A stretch of DNA of 5,624 nt from Nocardiopsaceae bacterium (GCA_031254715.1 JAIRTY010000013.1:1-5624); one strand, 5' to 3'. Shown: positions 1 through 4,992, numbered from the stretch's first letter. Numbers and translations are program-made. The notes: a model not told the origin generated them from the sequence alone.

Positions 1-347
1 AACCCGGCTACCCCGCCGGCGTCGACGTCGCGTTCAACCTCACCCTGCCCGGCGACCAGCTGGCCGGCCTCGCGAAAGCGATCCGGCCCGGCGGCCGCCT
101 GCTCACGATCACCTACCCCGTCCCCGAGCCGGACTCGACCGGCCGCGACGACGTGGCCCTGCACTTCGTGCTTGACCTGGATGGCACGCTCGGGGGCATG
201 CGCGAGGTCGGCGAACTCGCCGCCAGCGGCGAACTCAGGGCTACCATCGGCCGCCGTTACACCCTGGCGGAAGGCCCGCGGGCATGCGCCGACTTCGTGC
301 GCCTGCACACCACCGGCAAGCTTGTCGTCGCCATCGGGGAGGCATGA
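1..347 (+). CDS. MDR-family zinc-type alcohol dehydrogenase/quinone oxidoreductase, C-terminal part (5' truncated)
   Basis: An open frame enters at the window edge (first full codon at position 3) and stops at TGA 345-347, leaving about 114 residues. The translation carries the end of a Rossmann domain: GVDVAFNLT followed by IRPGGRLLTITYP, the usual 'failure/again, then RPGGR-hydrophobic strand' pattern of medium-chain dehydrogenases/reductases. It then returns to the catalytic domain with GELRATIGRRYTLAEGPRACADF and ends in TGKLVVAIGEA, matching the family's closing '(R/G)KLV(V/L)' strand. Members are NAD(P)H-dependent cytosolic quinone or enone reductases, or alcohol dehydrogenases. The cofactor glycine motif and any zinc ligands lie outside the window, so substrate and zinc use cannot be judged. 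The first ATG in frame (153) falls in the middle of the fold and is not the start. The gene converges on the FAD oxidase. Family call fairly sure; specific function unknown. Confidence 0.85.
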   Translation, partial: PGYPAGVDVAFNLTLPGDQLAGLAKAIRPGGRLLTITYPVPEPDSTGRDDVALHFVLDLDGTLGGMREVGELAASGELRATIGRRYTLAEGPRACADFVRLHTTGKLVVAIGEA

Positions 348-421
348 TGAGCTGGACATCGCCGCCGGGATCATGGACCGGCCCCGCACCGCCCGCCGCT
401 GGCACCTGGCAGCTAGTCAGC

Positions 422-470
422 GGTCCGGCCCCGCCCCGGCGGCCCGGACCGGGCCGCCGGGGCCGGGACC
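422..470. terminator. GC-rich hairpin between convergent genes, likely bidirectional terminator
   Basis: A perfect 15-base inverted repeat lies at 433-447 and 449-463 (left arm GCCCCGGCGGCCCGG), centred on A448. As RNA it would fold as a 14 bp stem with a 3-base loop. Outer arms GGTCC (422-426) and GGACC (466-470) extend it across an unequal internal loop. It abuts the FAD oxidase stop codon (471-473) and lies 75 bases past the MDR stop. No T-run follows on either strand, so it would be the tail-less hairpin type often seen in actinobacteria. The fold is seen; the termination role is inferred. The rest of 348-421 shows no feature. Confidence 0.55.
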
Positions 471-1877
471 TTAACGAAGCGCTGCGGGCTTGATGTTGGC
501 GTTGTTGCGGAACACGTTGCCCGGGTCGTACTGAGCCTTGATGGCGGCCAGCCGGTCGTACTTGGCCGCGCCGTAGCTGTGCCGGATCCGGTCCTCGGAG
601 AAGTCGGCCACGCCGTTGATGTAGCCGTCGCCGCTGCCGATGGCGTGCGGGCGCAGCGCCTCCCAGACGCCACGCACCCAGGCGCGATCGGCGGCCGCCA
701 GGTCCGGATCGGGCGCGAGGCCGATGATGAACGTGCCGTACCGCGGCGTCCGCCCGCCGCTGAACGCGGTGTCGTCGTCGCCGGGGCGGCAGTAGGCGCC
801 GTCGAGCCGGTAGAACAGCATCACCGACATCGGCGAGTTCTTGCGCGGGACCTCGCTGGTGACGACCTCGATCACCGGATCCGACAGATCCTGGAGGTAG
901 GTGCCCTTCTCATAGCCGTAATGCCCCCAGGCATTGGCTTCGTCGAGCAGCTTCTGCAGCTCGACATAGGGCAGCGGGGCCACCAGCTCGAACAACGGCG
1001 GCAGGCTCTCCCTGATCCGGGCGGCCAGCTCAGCGTGCTCCGGCCCTGGCCCGAACCCGGTGAGCAGCATGGCGTAGCCGGGCTGGAAGCGGTGCTGCTC
1101 CGGCACGAACGGCGCCGGCGGCGCGTTCACCGCGCCGGCCACGGCGTTGATGTCCGGCGGCATCGCCGCCGTGATCTCGCGCGCCAGCCGCAGCGCCTCC
1201 GCGCCCTGGTCCAGGCCCCAGAAAAACATCCCGAACTGCACCATCGGGTCGACCTCGTGCAGCCGGAACTCGAACGACGTGACGACGCCGAAGTTGCCGC
1301 CGCCGCCGCGGATGGCCCAGAACAGGTCGGGGTGCTCGGTCTCTGACGCCAGCAGCACCCGCCCGTCGGCCGTGACGACCTCGGCGGCGGTCAGGTTGTC
1401 GATAGTCAGCCCGTACTTGCGGGTCAGCCAGCCCATGCCGCCGCCCAGCGTCAGCCCGCCCACACCGGTATGGCTGATCAATCCGGCGGGCACGGCCAGC
1501 CCGTGCCGCTGCGTGGCCGCGTCCAGGTCGCCCAGCAGCGCGCCGCCGCCGGCCCGGGCCCGCCTGGCCGCCGGGTCCACCGTGACCTGGTTCAGCAGGC
1601 TCAGGTCGACCATCAGGCCGTCATCGCAGACGGCAGTGCCCGCCGGGTTATGCGCCCCTCCGCGCACCGACACCTCGAGCCCGTGCTTGCCCGCGAAACC
1701 GAGGGCCGCCGCCACATCGGCCGCTGACGCGCAGCGGGCGATCACGGACGGCGTCCGGTCTATCCCCGCGTTCCATACCCGGCGTCCCTGGTCGAAGCCG
1801 GGATCACCGGGCGCCATCACCGGCCCTTCCGACACCGTGCGAAGTTCCCTGATTCCGGCAGTCGCCAGCTGTGTCAT
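471..1877 (-). CDS. FAD-binding berberine-bridge-type oxidoreductase
   Basis: The 468-residue protein has the two-part layout of FAD_binding_4 plus C-terminal BBE domains, and the usual length for bacterial members. The FAD domain covers roughly residues 35-210. RGGAHNPAGT (about 72-81) holds His76, the expected 8-alpha covalent FAD attachment site. SHTGVGGLTLGGGMGWL (about 135-151) is the second FAD motif; it has no cysteine, so FAD is probably bound through one covalent bond only. DLFWAIRGGGGNFGVV (about 184-199) is also typical. The BBE tail (about 419-464) contains YDRLAAIKAQYDPGNVF. Such enzymes oxidise alcohols, sugars or specialised metabolites, passing electrons to O2. No signal peptide is visible. 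Start 1877 is chosen because GGGGGGA sits five bases upstream; an in-frame ATG at 1928 lacks a good ribosome site and would add a low-complexity leader. The ABM gene lies upstream on the same strand, 145 bases away. Family certain, substrate unknown. Confidence 0.93.
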   Translation of the reverse strand: MTQLATAGIRELRTVSEGPVMAPGDPGFDQGRRVWNAGIDRTPSVIARCASAADVAAALGFAGKHGLEVSVRGGAHNPAGTAVCDDGLMVDLSLLNQVTVDPAARRARAGGGALLGDLDAATQRHGLAVPAGLISHTGVGGLTLGGGMGWLTRKYGLTIDNLTAAEVVTADGRVLLASETEHPDLFWAIRGGGGNFGVVTSFEFRLHEVDPMVQFGMFFWGLDQGAEALRLAREITAAMPPDINAVAGAVNAPPAPFVPEQHRFQPGYAMLLTGFGPGPEHAELAARIRESLPPLFELVAPLPYVELQKLLDEANAWGHYGYEKGTYLQDLSDPVIEVVTSEVPRKNSPMSVMLFYRLDGAYCRPGDDDTAFSGGRTPRYGTFIIGLAPDPDLAAADRAWVRGVWEALRPHAIGSGDGYINGVADFSEDRIRHSYGAAKYDRLAAIKAQYDPGNVFRNNANIKPAALR

Positions 1878-1885
1878 GACTATCC

Positions 1886-1894
1886 CCCCGTCTG
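1886..1894 (-). promoter_or_regulatory. CAGACGGGG motif at FAD oxidase ribosome-binding position
   Basis: On the minus strand CAGACGGGG ends eight bases before the ATG at 1877. It differs by one base from the CAGACGAGG found at the same place before the ABM and amidohydrolase genes. Its position supports 1877, rather than 1928, as the translation start. Confidence 0.4.
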
Positions 1895-1945
1895 GCCCCC
1901 CGGCCAGTGTCGCGGCCCCCCCTTGCATCTCAGGCCGCGCGACTT

Positions 1946-1984
1946 AGTGGTCCACCATAGCGAGAGCCGGGCGGTATGACCACT
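1946..1984. promoter_or_regulatory. Inverted repeat AGTGGTC/GACCACT, possible operator
   Basis: AGTGGTC (1946-1952) and its exact reverse complement GACCACT (1978-1984) are 32 bases apart, about three helical turns. The first copy is also part of the odd palindrome GTGG-T-CCAC (1947-1955). Relative to the candidate minus-strand promoter, one copy overlaps the -35 element and the other overlaps the -10 edge and predicted start point, an arrangement suited to a repressor. No regulator gene is present in the window. The repeats are seen; operator function is inferred. Confidence 0.3.
1954..1982 (-). promoter_or_regulatory. Candidate promoter for the FAD oxidase gene
   Basis: On the minus strand, TGGTCA (1982-1977; 4 of 6 matches to TTGACA) and TATGGT (1959-1954; 4 of 6 to TATAAT) are separated by exactly 17 bases. 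Transcription would start near 1947, giving a leader of about 70 bases to the chosen start at 1877. This would let the oxidase be expressed separately from the upstream ABM gene. Found by eye only; a matching pair at this quality can occur by chance. Confidence 0.35.
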
Positions 1985-2004
1985 TTGCGAATATCGGGGG
2001 CCGG

Positions 2005-2021
2005 CCAGGGCCGTGCCCTGG
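2005..2021 (-). terminator. Hairpin directly after the ABM stop codon
   Basis: CCAGGGC (2005-2011) and GCCCTGG (2015-2021) form a perfect 7 bp stem around a 3-base loop, one base beyond the ABM stop codon (2023-2025). Outer CCGG pairs may extend it imperfectly. No T-run follows on the minus strand. It may end or weaken ABM transcription before the FAD oxidase gene, or protect the 3' end. Confidence 0.45.
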
Positions 2022-2022
2022 G

Positions 2023-2355
2023 TCAGCCGGACCGGGTCACGGCCAGCTCGCCGAGTTCGGACCAGTCGTCCTGCGGGACGCTGACGCTGATGATCCGCGG
2101 CGTCTCCGCCAGGTACGGCGGTAGCTCCTGCTGGGCGGCCCGGAAATGCGCTGACTGCACGTGAGCTGCCCCGGCGGCGTCGTCGCGGAAGGCCTCCACC
2201 AGTACATACTCCGCCGGGTCCGCCAGGCTCCGGGACCAGTCGAACCACCGGCACCCCGGCTCAGCGCGGGTCGCCGCGGTGAACGGGCCCGCGATCTCGG
2301 GCCACCGGCCGGCGTGCTCGGGCAGGATCCGGAACTTGGCGGTAATGAAGATCAT
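2023..2355 (-). CDS. Antibiotic biosynthesis monooxygenase (ABM/YgiN-like) family protein
   Basis: The 110-residue protein is the size of a single ABM domain (dimeric ferredoxin-like fold). It opens with the beta strand MIFITAKFRI. Family landmarks follow: TRAEPGCRWFDW (29-40; family pattern 'EpGc-xx-yd'), YVLVEAFRD (50-58; conserved E-x-F/W strand) and AHVQSAHF (64-71; 'aH-xx-s-x-HF'), then a closing strand RIISVSV (87-93). Relatives act without cofactor on quinols or polyketide anthrones, or serve as small ligand-binding partners; the substrate here cannot be told. The start at 2355 follows GAGGGAG by four bases; an in-frame extension to 2508 would cross the divergent promoter region and has no domain match. 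The FAD oxidase lies downstream on the same strand, and sseA diverges from it. A shared pathway with the oxidase is plausible but inferred only from position. Confidence 0.9.
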   Translation of the reverse strand: MIFITAKFRILPEHAGRWPEIAGPFTAATRAEPGCRWFDWSRSLADPAEYVLVEAFRDDAAGAAHVQSAHFRAAQQELPPYLAETPRIISVSVPQDDWSELGELAVTRSG

Positions 2356-2362
2356 GGAACTC

Positions 2363-2371
2363 CCTCGTCTG
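2363..2371 (-). promoter_or_regulatory. CAGACGAGG motif at ABM ribosome-binding position
   Basis: On the minus strand CAGACGAGG ends seven bases before the ATG at 2355. The GAGG part is the ribosome-binding site; the preceding CAGAC is not needed for that. The same 9-mer precedes the amidohydrolase start (4902-4910), and a one-base variant precedes the FAD oxidase start. Confidence 0.4.
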
Positions 2372-2418
2372 GCTGCCGGGCGTTCATCATCTCCTACCGG
2401 TTCCGGCCCCGGCCAGCG

Positions 2419-2444
2419 GGAAGTACAGCCGGGCTGGCAGTGTT
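2419..2444 (+). promoter_or_regulatory. Candidate SigR/SigH-type promoter for sseA-sufE
   Basis: GGAAG (2419-2423) is followed after exactly 18 bases by GTT (2442-2444). The known consensus for the actinobacterial thiol-stress sigma factors SigR (Streptomyces) and SigH (mycobacteria) is GGAAT-N18/19-GTT, so the match is 4 of 5 plus 3 of 3. The start point would lie near 2450, about 35 bases before the sseA ATG, leaving room for the strong ribosome site. Control by thiol oxidation would suit a sulfur-transfer operon, but this is inference. Confidence 0.4.
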
Positions 2445-2450
2445 GCGCAA
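2422..2450 (-). promoter_or_regulatory. Candidate promoter for the ABM gene
   Basis: On the minus strand TTGCGC (2450-2445; 4 of 6 to TTGACA) and TGTACT (2427-2422; 4 of 6 to TATAAT) are 17 bases apart. Transcription would start near 2415, about 60 bases before the ABM start. It overlaps the candidate rightward SigR-type promoter almost completely, so the two could compete. Confidence 0.35.
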
Positions 2451-2469
2451 AGAGGGGGAGGACGCGACC

Positions 2470-2477
2470 GGAGGTGA
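2470..2477 (+). promoter_or_regulatory. Strong ribosome-binding site of sseA
   Basis: GGAGGTGA is a full-length match to the anti-Shine-Dalgarno sequence, six bases before the ATG at 2484. It is the best ribosome site in the window and fixes the sseA start. Confidence 0.8.
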
Positions 2478-2483
2478 GGGAAG

Positions 2484-3365
2484 ATGGCGCTTCCACAGGA
2501 TCCTGCACCGCGATTCCAGGACTACGCCCGGCCGGAGAAGCTGGTCAGTACCGGCTGGCTGGCCGAGCACCTGGAAGACCCGGGGCTGGTGGTGGCCGAA
2601 TCCGACGAGGACGTGCTGCTGTATGACACCGGCCATATCCCCGGCGCGGTGAAGCTGGACTGGCACACCGAGCTCAACGACCCGGTCACCCGCGACTACG
2701 TCGACGGCGCCGGGTTCGCGCGGCTGATGTCGGAGAAGGGAATCAGCCGGGACACCACGCTGGTGCTCTACGGCGACCGGAACAACTGGTGGGCCGCCTA
2801 CGCGCTGTGGGTCTGCACATTGTTCGGCCACCCGGATGTGCGGCTGCTGGACGGCGGGCGCGCCAAGTGGGGTGCCGAGGGCCGGCCGCTCACCACCGAC
2901 CTGCCGCAGCGCCCCCGCAGCGACTACCCGGTGGTGGACCGGGACGACAGCCAGCTCCGGGCCTTCCGCGACCAGGTCCGCTCGCACCTCGGCAAGCCGC
3001 TGATCGACGTGCGGTCGCCGGGTGAGTACACCGGTGAGCTGCTGCACATGCCCGACTACCCGCAGGAGGGCGCGGTGCGGGGCGGGCACATTCCCGGCGC
3101 CAGGAACGTGCCGTGGTCACGCGCGGCCGCCGAGGACGCCACCTTCCGGCCTCGCTCGGAGCTGACCGGCATCTACGAGGGCGAGGCGGGACTGCGGCCG
3201 GACGACGACGTGGTCGTGTACTGCCGGATCGGGGAGCGGTCCAGCCACACCTGGTTCGTCCTCCACTACCTGCTCGGCTACCCGCAGGTGCGCAACTACG
3301 ACGGGTCCTGGACCGAGTGGGGCAACAGCGTCGGCGTCCCCATCACCCAGGGCGAGAAACCATGA
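2484..3365 (+). CDS. sseA: Thiosulfate/3-mercaptopyruvate sulfurtransferase (tandem-domain rhodanese) SseA
   Basis: The 293-residue cytosolic protein moves sulfane sulfur from thiosulfate or mercaptopyruvate onto its active cysteine and then to an acceptor. It has two rhodanese domains: an inactive N-terminal one (about 18-138, with DTGHIPGAVKLDW at 48-60 and LLDGGRAKW at 121-129) and a catalytic one (about 158-289, with LIDVRSPGEY at 173-182 and GHIPGARNVPW at 201-211). The active loop is CRIGERSS with Cys247, followed by NYDGSWTEWG (271-280). The N-terminus (MALPQDPAPRF) and many later blocks resemble M. tuberculosis SseA (Rv3283) from memory; the related CysA2 proteins share the CRIGERSS loop but lack this N-terminus. 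The natural donor cannot be read from sequence. The sufE-like gene overlaps its stop codon by four bases, as a neighbour does in M. tuberculosis, implying SufE is its partner. Confidence 0.95.
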   Translation: MALPQDPAPRFQDYARPEKLVSTGWLAEHLEDPGLVVAESDEDVLLYDTGHIPGAVKLDWHTELNDPVTRDYVDGAGFARLMSEKGISRDTTLVLYGDRNNWWAAYALWVCTLFGHPDVRLLDGGRAKWGAEGRPLTTDLPQRPRSDYPVVDRDDSQLRAFRDQVRSHLGKPLIDVRSPGEYTGELLHMPDYPQEGAVRGGHIPGARNVPWSRAAAEDATFRPRSELTGIYEGEAGLRPDDDVVVYCRIGERSSHTWFVLHYLLGYPQVRNYDGSWTEWGNSVGVPITQGEKP

Positions 3366-3799
3366 CCGCGACCACGCTCGGCCCGCGGCTGCAGGAGGTC
3401 GTCGACGACTTCACCGGCGTCGGCGAGCAGGACCGGCTGGCGCTGCTGCTGGAGTTCTCCGCCGGCCTGCCGCCGCTGCCGGCCCGCTACGCGGAGCACC
3501 GCGACCGGATGGAGCCGGTGCCGGAGTGCCAGTCGCCGCTGTTCCTGGCGGTCGAGGTGGCAGCGGACGGGACCGCGCACCTGTTCTTCGACGCGCCGCC
3601 CGAAGCGCCGACCACCCGCGGGTTCGCCAGCATCCTGCAGGCGGGCCTGGACGGCCTGCCCGCGGACGACATCCTGGCTACCCCGGGCGAGTTCAGCAGC
3701 CAGCTGGGCCTGACCGGGCTGGTCAGCCCGCTGCGGCTGCGCGGCATGGCGGCCATGCTGGCCCGGATCAAGCGCCAGATCCGCGACCAGCGCGGCTGA
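3362..3799 (+). CDS. sufE: SufE-family sulfur acceptor protein
   Basis: The 145-residue protein matches SufE in size and order of motifs. MEPVPECQSPLFLAVEV (50-66) contains Cys56, equivalent to the SufE cysteine that accepts persulfide sulfur. DGTAHLFFDAPPEAPTTRGFASIL (69-92) is the typical strand-turn-'RG' block, and the C-terminal helix region ends in RLRGMAAMLARIKRQI. SufE proteins take sulfur from a desulfurase and pass it to Fe-S cluster assembly; here no sufS, sufBCD or iscS is present, and the overlapping upstream rhodanese suggests SseA as donor. The ATG sits inside ATGA, shared with the sseA stop, so translation is probably coupled. The frame is open upstream to 3113, but that part lies within sseA in another frame. 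The equivalent gene in M. tuberculosis is Rv3284, recalled from memory. Symbol by family resemblance. Confidence 0.93.
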   Translation: MTATTLGPRLQEVVDDFTGVGEQDRLALLLEFSAGLPPLPARYAEHRDRMEPVPECQSPLFLAVEVAADGTAHLFFDAPPEAPTTRGFASILQAGLDGLPADDILATPGEFSSQLGLTGLVSPLRLRGMAAMLARIKRQIRDQRG

Positions 3800-3810
3800 C
3801 GCCGCCCCGG

Positions 3811-3877
3811 GCCGTTCAGCAAGCCAGGCCGTTCGGTAAGCCAGGCGTTCGGTAGGCCAGGCTGTTCAGTAGGCCAG
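3811..3877. repeat. Four tandem copies of a 16-17 bp unit overlapping the amidohydrolase 3' end
   Basis: The units, on the + strand, are GCCGTTCAGCAAGCCAG (3811-3827), GCCGTTCGGTAAGCCAG (3828-3844), GCGTTCGGTAGGCCAG (3845-3860, one base shorter) and GCTGTTCAGTAGGCCAG (3861-3877). They share a GTTC(A/G)G(T/C)A(A/G)GCCAG core. The last unit contains the final three sense codons and the stop codon (3866-3868) of the minus-strand amidohydrolase, so the array looks like repeated copying of that gene's 3' end into the space between the two converging genes. Every junction carries the small palindrome GCC-A-GGC. No clear U-tailed terminator is present. Function, if any, is unknown. Confidence 0.9.
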
Positions 3878-4891
3878 GCCCAGCAGCCGGCAGGCGTTCC
3901 CCCGGAAGATCGCGTCCTGCTCGGCCTCGGTCAGCCCGATCTCCTGCAGGTTGCGGATGGTCGCCCGGATATAGCCGGGTCCCTTCTCCGGGTCGAACGG
4001 GCTGTCGGAGCCGAACAGCACGTGATCGGTCCCGTAGAAGTCGATCACGCAGCGCAGCGCGTGGGCGGCGCCGAACATGGCCGTATCGACGTACATCATC
4101 CGGAAGTACTCGATCGGCCGCTTGGTCAGCTGGTAGCCGGCGATGTCGGCGCGCTGGTCAGGCGGAGTGCGGGCGCCGAGCTGATCCCAGCCGGGCCCGA
4201 CCCGGCCGGAGAAGTGCGGCACCATGCTCCCGCCGTGGTGGATCAGCAGCTTCAGCCCCGGGTAGCGCTCCAGCACGCCCGCGAACACCAGCCGGGCCAT
4301 GAAGACCGACAGGTCCATCTCCCAGCCGAAGGTCCACCAGATCTCGAACTTCGAGCGCTGCTCGGCCGGGTAGTCGGACCACTCGGCGTTGCGGCAGGGA
4401 TGGACCTGGATCAGCCGGCCGTGCTCGGCCGCCCGGGCCCAGAACGGGTCCAGCCGCGGGCTGTCCATGGCCGCGCCGTGCAGGTGGGTGTAGATCTGGC
4501 CGCCCAGCGCCCCCAGCTCGCCGATCGCGTAGTCCAGCTCGGCCACGGCGGCCTCGGGGTCGTCCATCGGGATGCTGGCCATGAAGCCGGCGAACCGGTC
4601 CGGGTGGGAGCGGACCAGCTCCGCCAGCGACTCGTTTCCGAGCCGTGCCATCTGCCTGGCCACTTCGGGCGGGCCGAGGTCGTCCACCGGGGGCGCGGCG
4701 ATGTTGATCACCTGCCGGTAGTCGCTGCCGAACTCGTCCAGCTGGGCGAATCGCACATCCATGTCCGCCAGCGACGGGATGGCGCTGACCCGGTTCCGGA
4801 TGTTCGCCGCCGCCGACGGCGTGTCCAGCTTGAACAGCTGATCGTAGTAGGGCCGCGGCAGCGTGTGGCAGAAAGCGTCGATCTTCATCAT
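3866..4891 (-). CDS. Amidohydrolase-2 (ACMSD/decarboxylase-like) family metal-dependent enzyme
   Basis: The 341-residue protein is a single TIM-barrel amidohydrolase-2 domain of the usual length. Family blocks are MKIDAFCHTLP (2-12), RFAGFMASIPMDDPEAAVAEL (99-119), LIQVHPC (160-166, His164), LLIHHGGSMVPHFSGR (215-230, His219) and VLFGSDSPFDP (291-301, Asp296). These match the later metal and catalytic positions of 2-amino-3-carboxymuconate semialdehyde decarboxylase and relatives. The N-terminal HxH metal motif is reduced to F-C-H: Phe7 replaces the first histidine, His9 remains. Non-oxidative decarboxylation or C-C hydrolysis of an aromatic or ring-cleavage acid is likely, but the substrate is unknown. 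Start 4891 has GAGGA about nine bases upstream; longer in-frame starts up to 5002 encode an Arg/Pro-rich leader without family match. ATG at 4888 is an alternative. The gene diverges from the GAF gene, and its 3' end lies in the tandem array. Confidence 0.93.
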   Translation of the reverse strand: MMKIDAFCHTLPRPYYDQLFKLDTPSAAANIRNRVSAIPSLADMDVRFAQLDEFGSDYRQVINIAAPPVDDLGPPEVARQMARLGNESLAELVRSHPDRFAGFMASIPMDDPEAAVAELDYAIGELGALGGQIYTHLHGAAMDSPRLDPFWARAAEHGRLIQVHPCRNAEWSDYPAEQRSKFEIWWTFGWEMDLSVFMARLVFAGVLERYPGLKLLIHHGGSMVPHFSGRVGPGWDQLGARTPPDQRADIAGYQLTKRPIEYFRMMYVDTAMFGAAHALRCVIDFYGTDHVLFGSDSPFDPEKGPGYIRATIRNLQEIGLTEAEQDAIFRGNACRLLGLAY

Positions 4892-4901
4892 GCCGGGGAG
4901 T

Positions 4902-4910
4902 CCTCGTCTG
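4902..4910 (-). promoter_or_regulatory. CAGACGAGG motif at amidohydrolase ribosome-binding position
   Basis: On the minus strand CAGACGAGG ends ten bases before the ATG at 4891. It is identical over nine bases to the motif before the ABM gene (2363-2371). Its GAGG is the best ribosome-binding candidate for this gene. Confidence 0.4.
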
Positions 4911-4926
4911 TCCGGGGGCATGCGGT

Positions 4927-4945
4927 ATCGGTCACCAGTACCGAT
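4927..4945. promoter_or_regulatory. Dyad ATCGGT-N7-ACCGAT, possible operator
   Basis: ATCGGT (4927-4932) and ACCGAT (4940-4945) are exact inverted arms around seven bases, making a 19 bp dyad. It lies 35 bases upstream of the amidohydrolase start and 136 upstream of the GAF start, in the divergent region. A -35-like TTGATC (minus strand) touches its edge, but no convincing -10 follows. Size and position fit a dimeric repressor site; no regulator gene is visible. Confidence 0.35.
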
Positions 4946-4966
4946 CAAAGGCCACCGGCGCGCGCG

Positions 4967-4992
4967 GGGCAATGCGCTCGCCGGCATTGCCC
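4967..4992. other. Perfect stem-loop GGGCAATGC-N8-GCATTGCCC
   Basis: Nine-base exact inverted arms (4967-4975 and 4984-4992) flank an 8-base loop. The element lies 89 bases before the GAF start and 75 before the amidohydrolase start. On the plus strand it could be a leader-RNA hairpin for the GAF gene, or a DNA operator for either gene. No terminator-like T-run follows. The structure is clear; the role is open. Confidence 0.5.

Noticed and set aside
344..493. Short plus-strand gene starting at ATGATGA, overlapping the MDR stop
   Set aside because: The Shine-Dalgarno-like GGGGAGG is too close to the first ATG, the product is Pro/Gly-rich with no motif, and the frame runs through the terminator-like hairpin into the next gene.
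1878..1928. Longer N-terminus of the FAD oxidase starting at 1928
   Set aside because: It lacks a good ribosome site and adds a Gly-rich leader without family match, while 1877 has a strong purine-rich site at correct spacing.
579..1947. Long plus-strand open frames opposite the FAD oxidase
   Set aside because: They encode Arg/Pro/Ala-rich sequence with no family motif and lie opposite a gene with clear conserved motifs; long antisense frames are expected in high-GC DNA.
3811..3877. CRISPR-like array
   Set aside because: The 16-17 bp copies are directly adjacent with no spacers, and one lies within a gene end.
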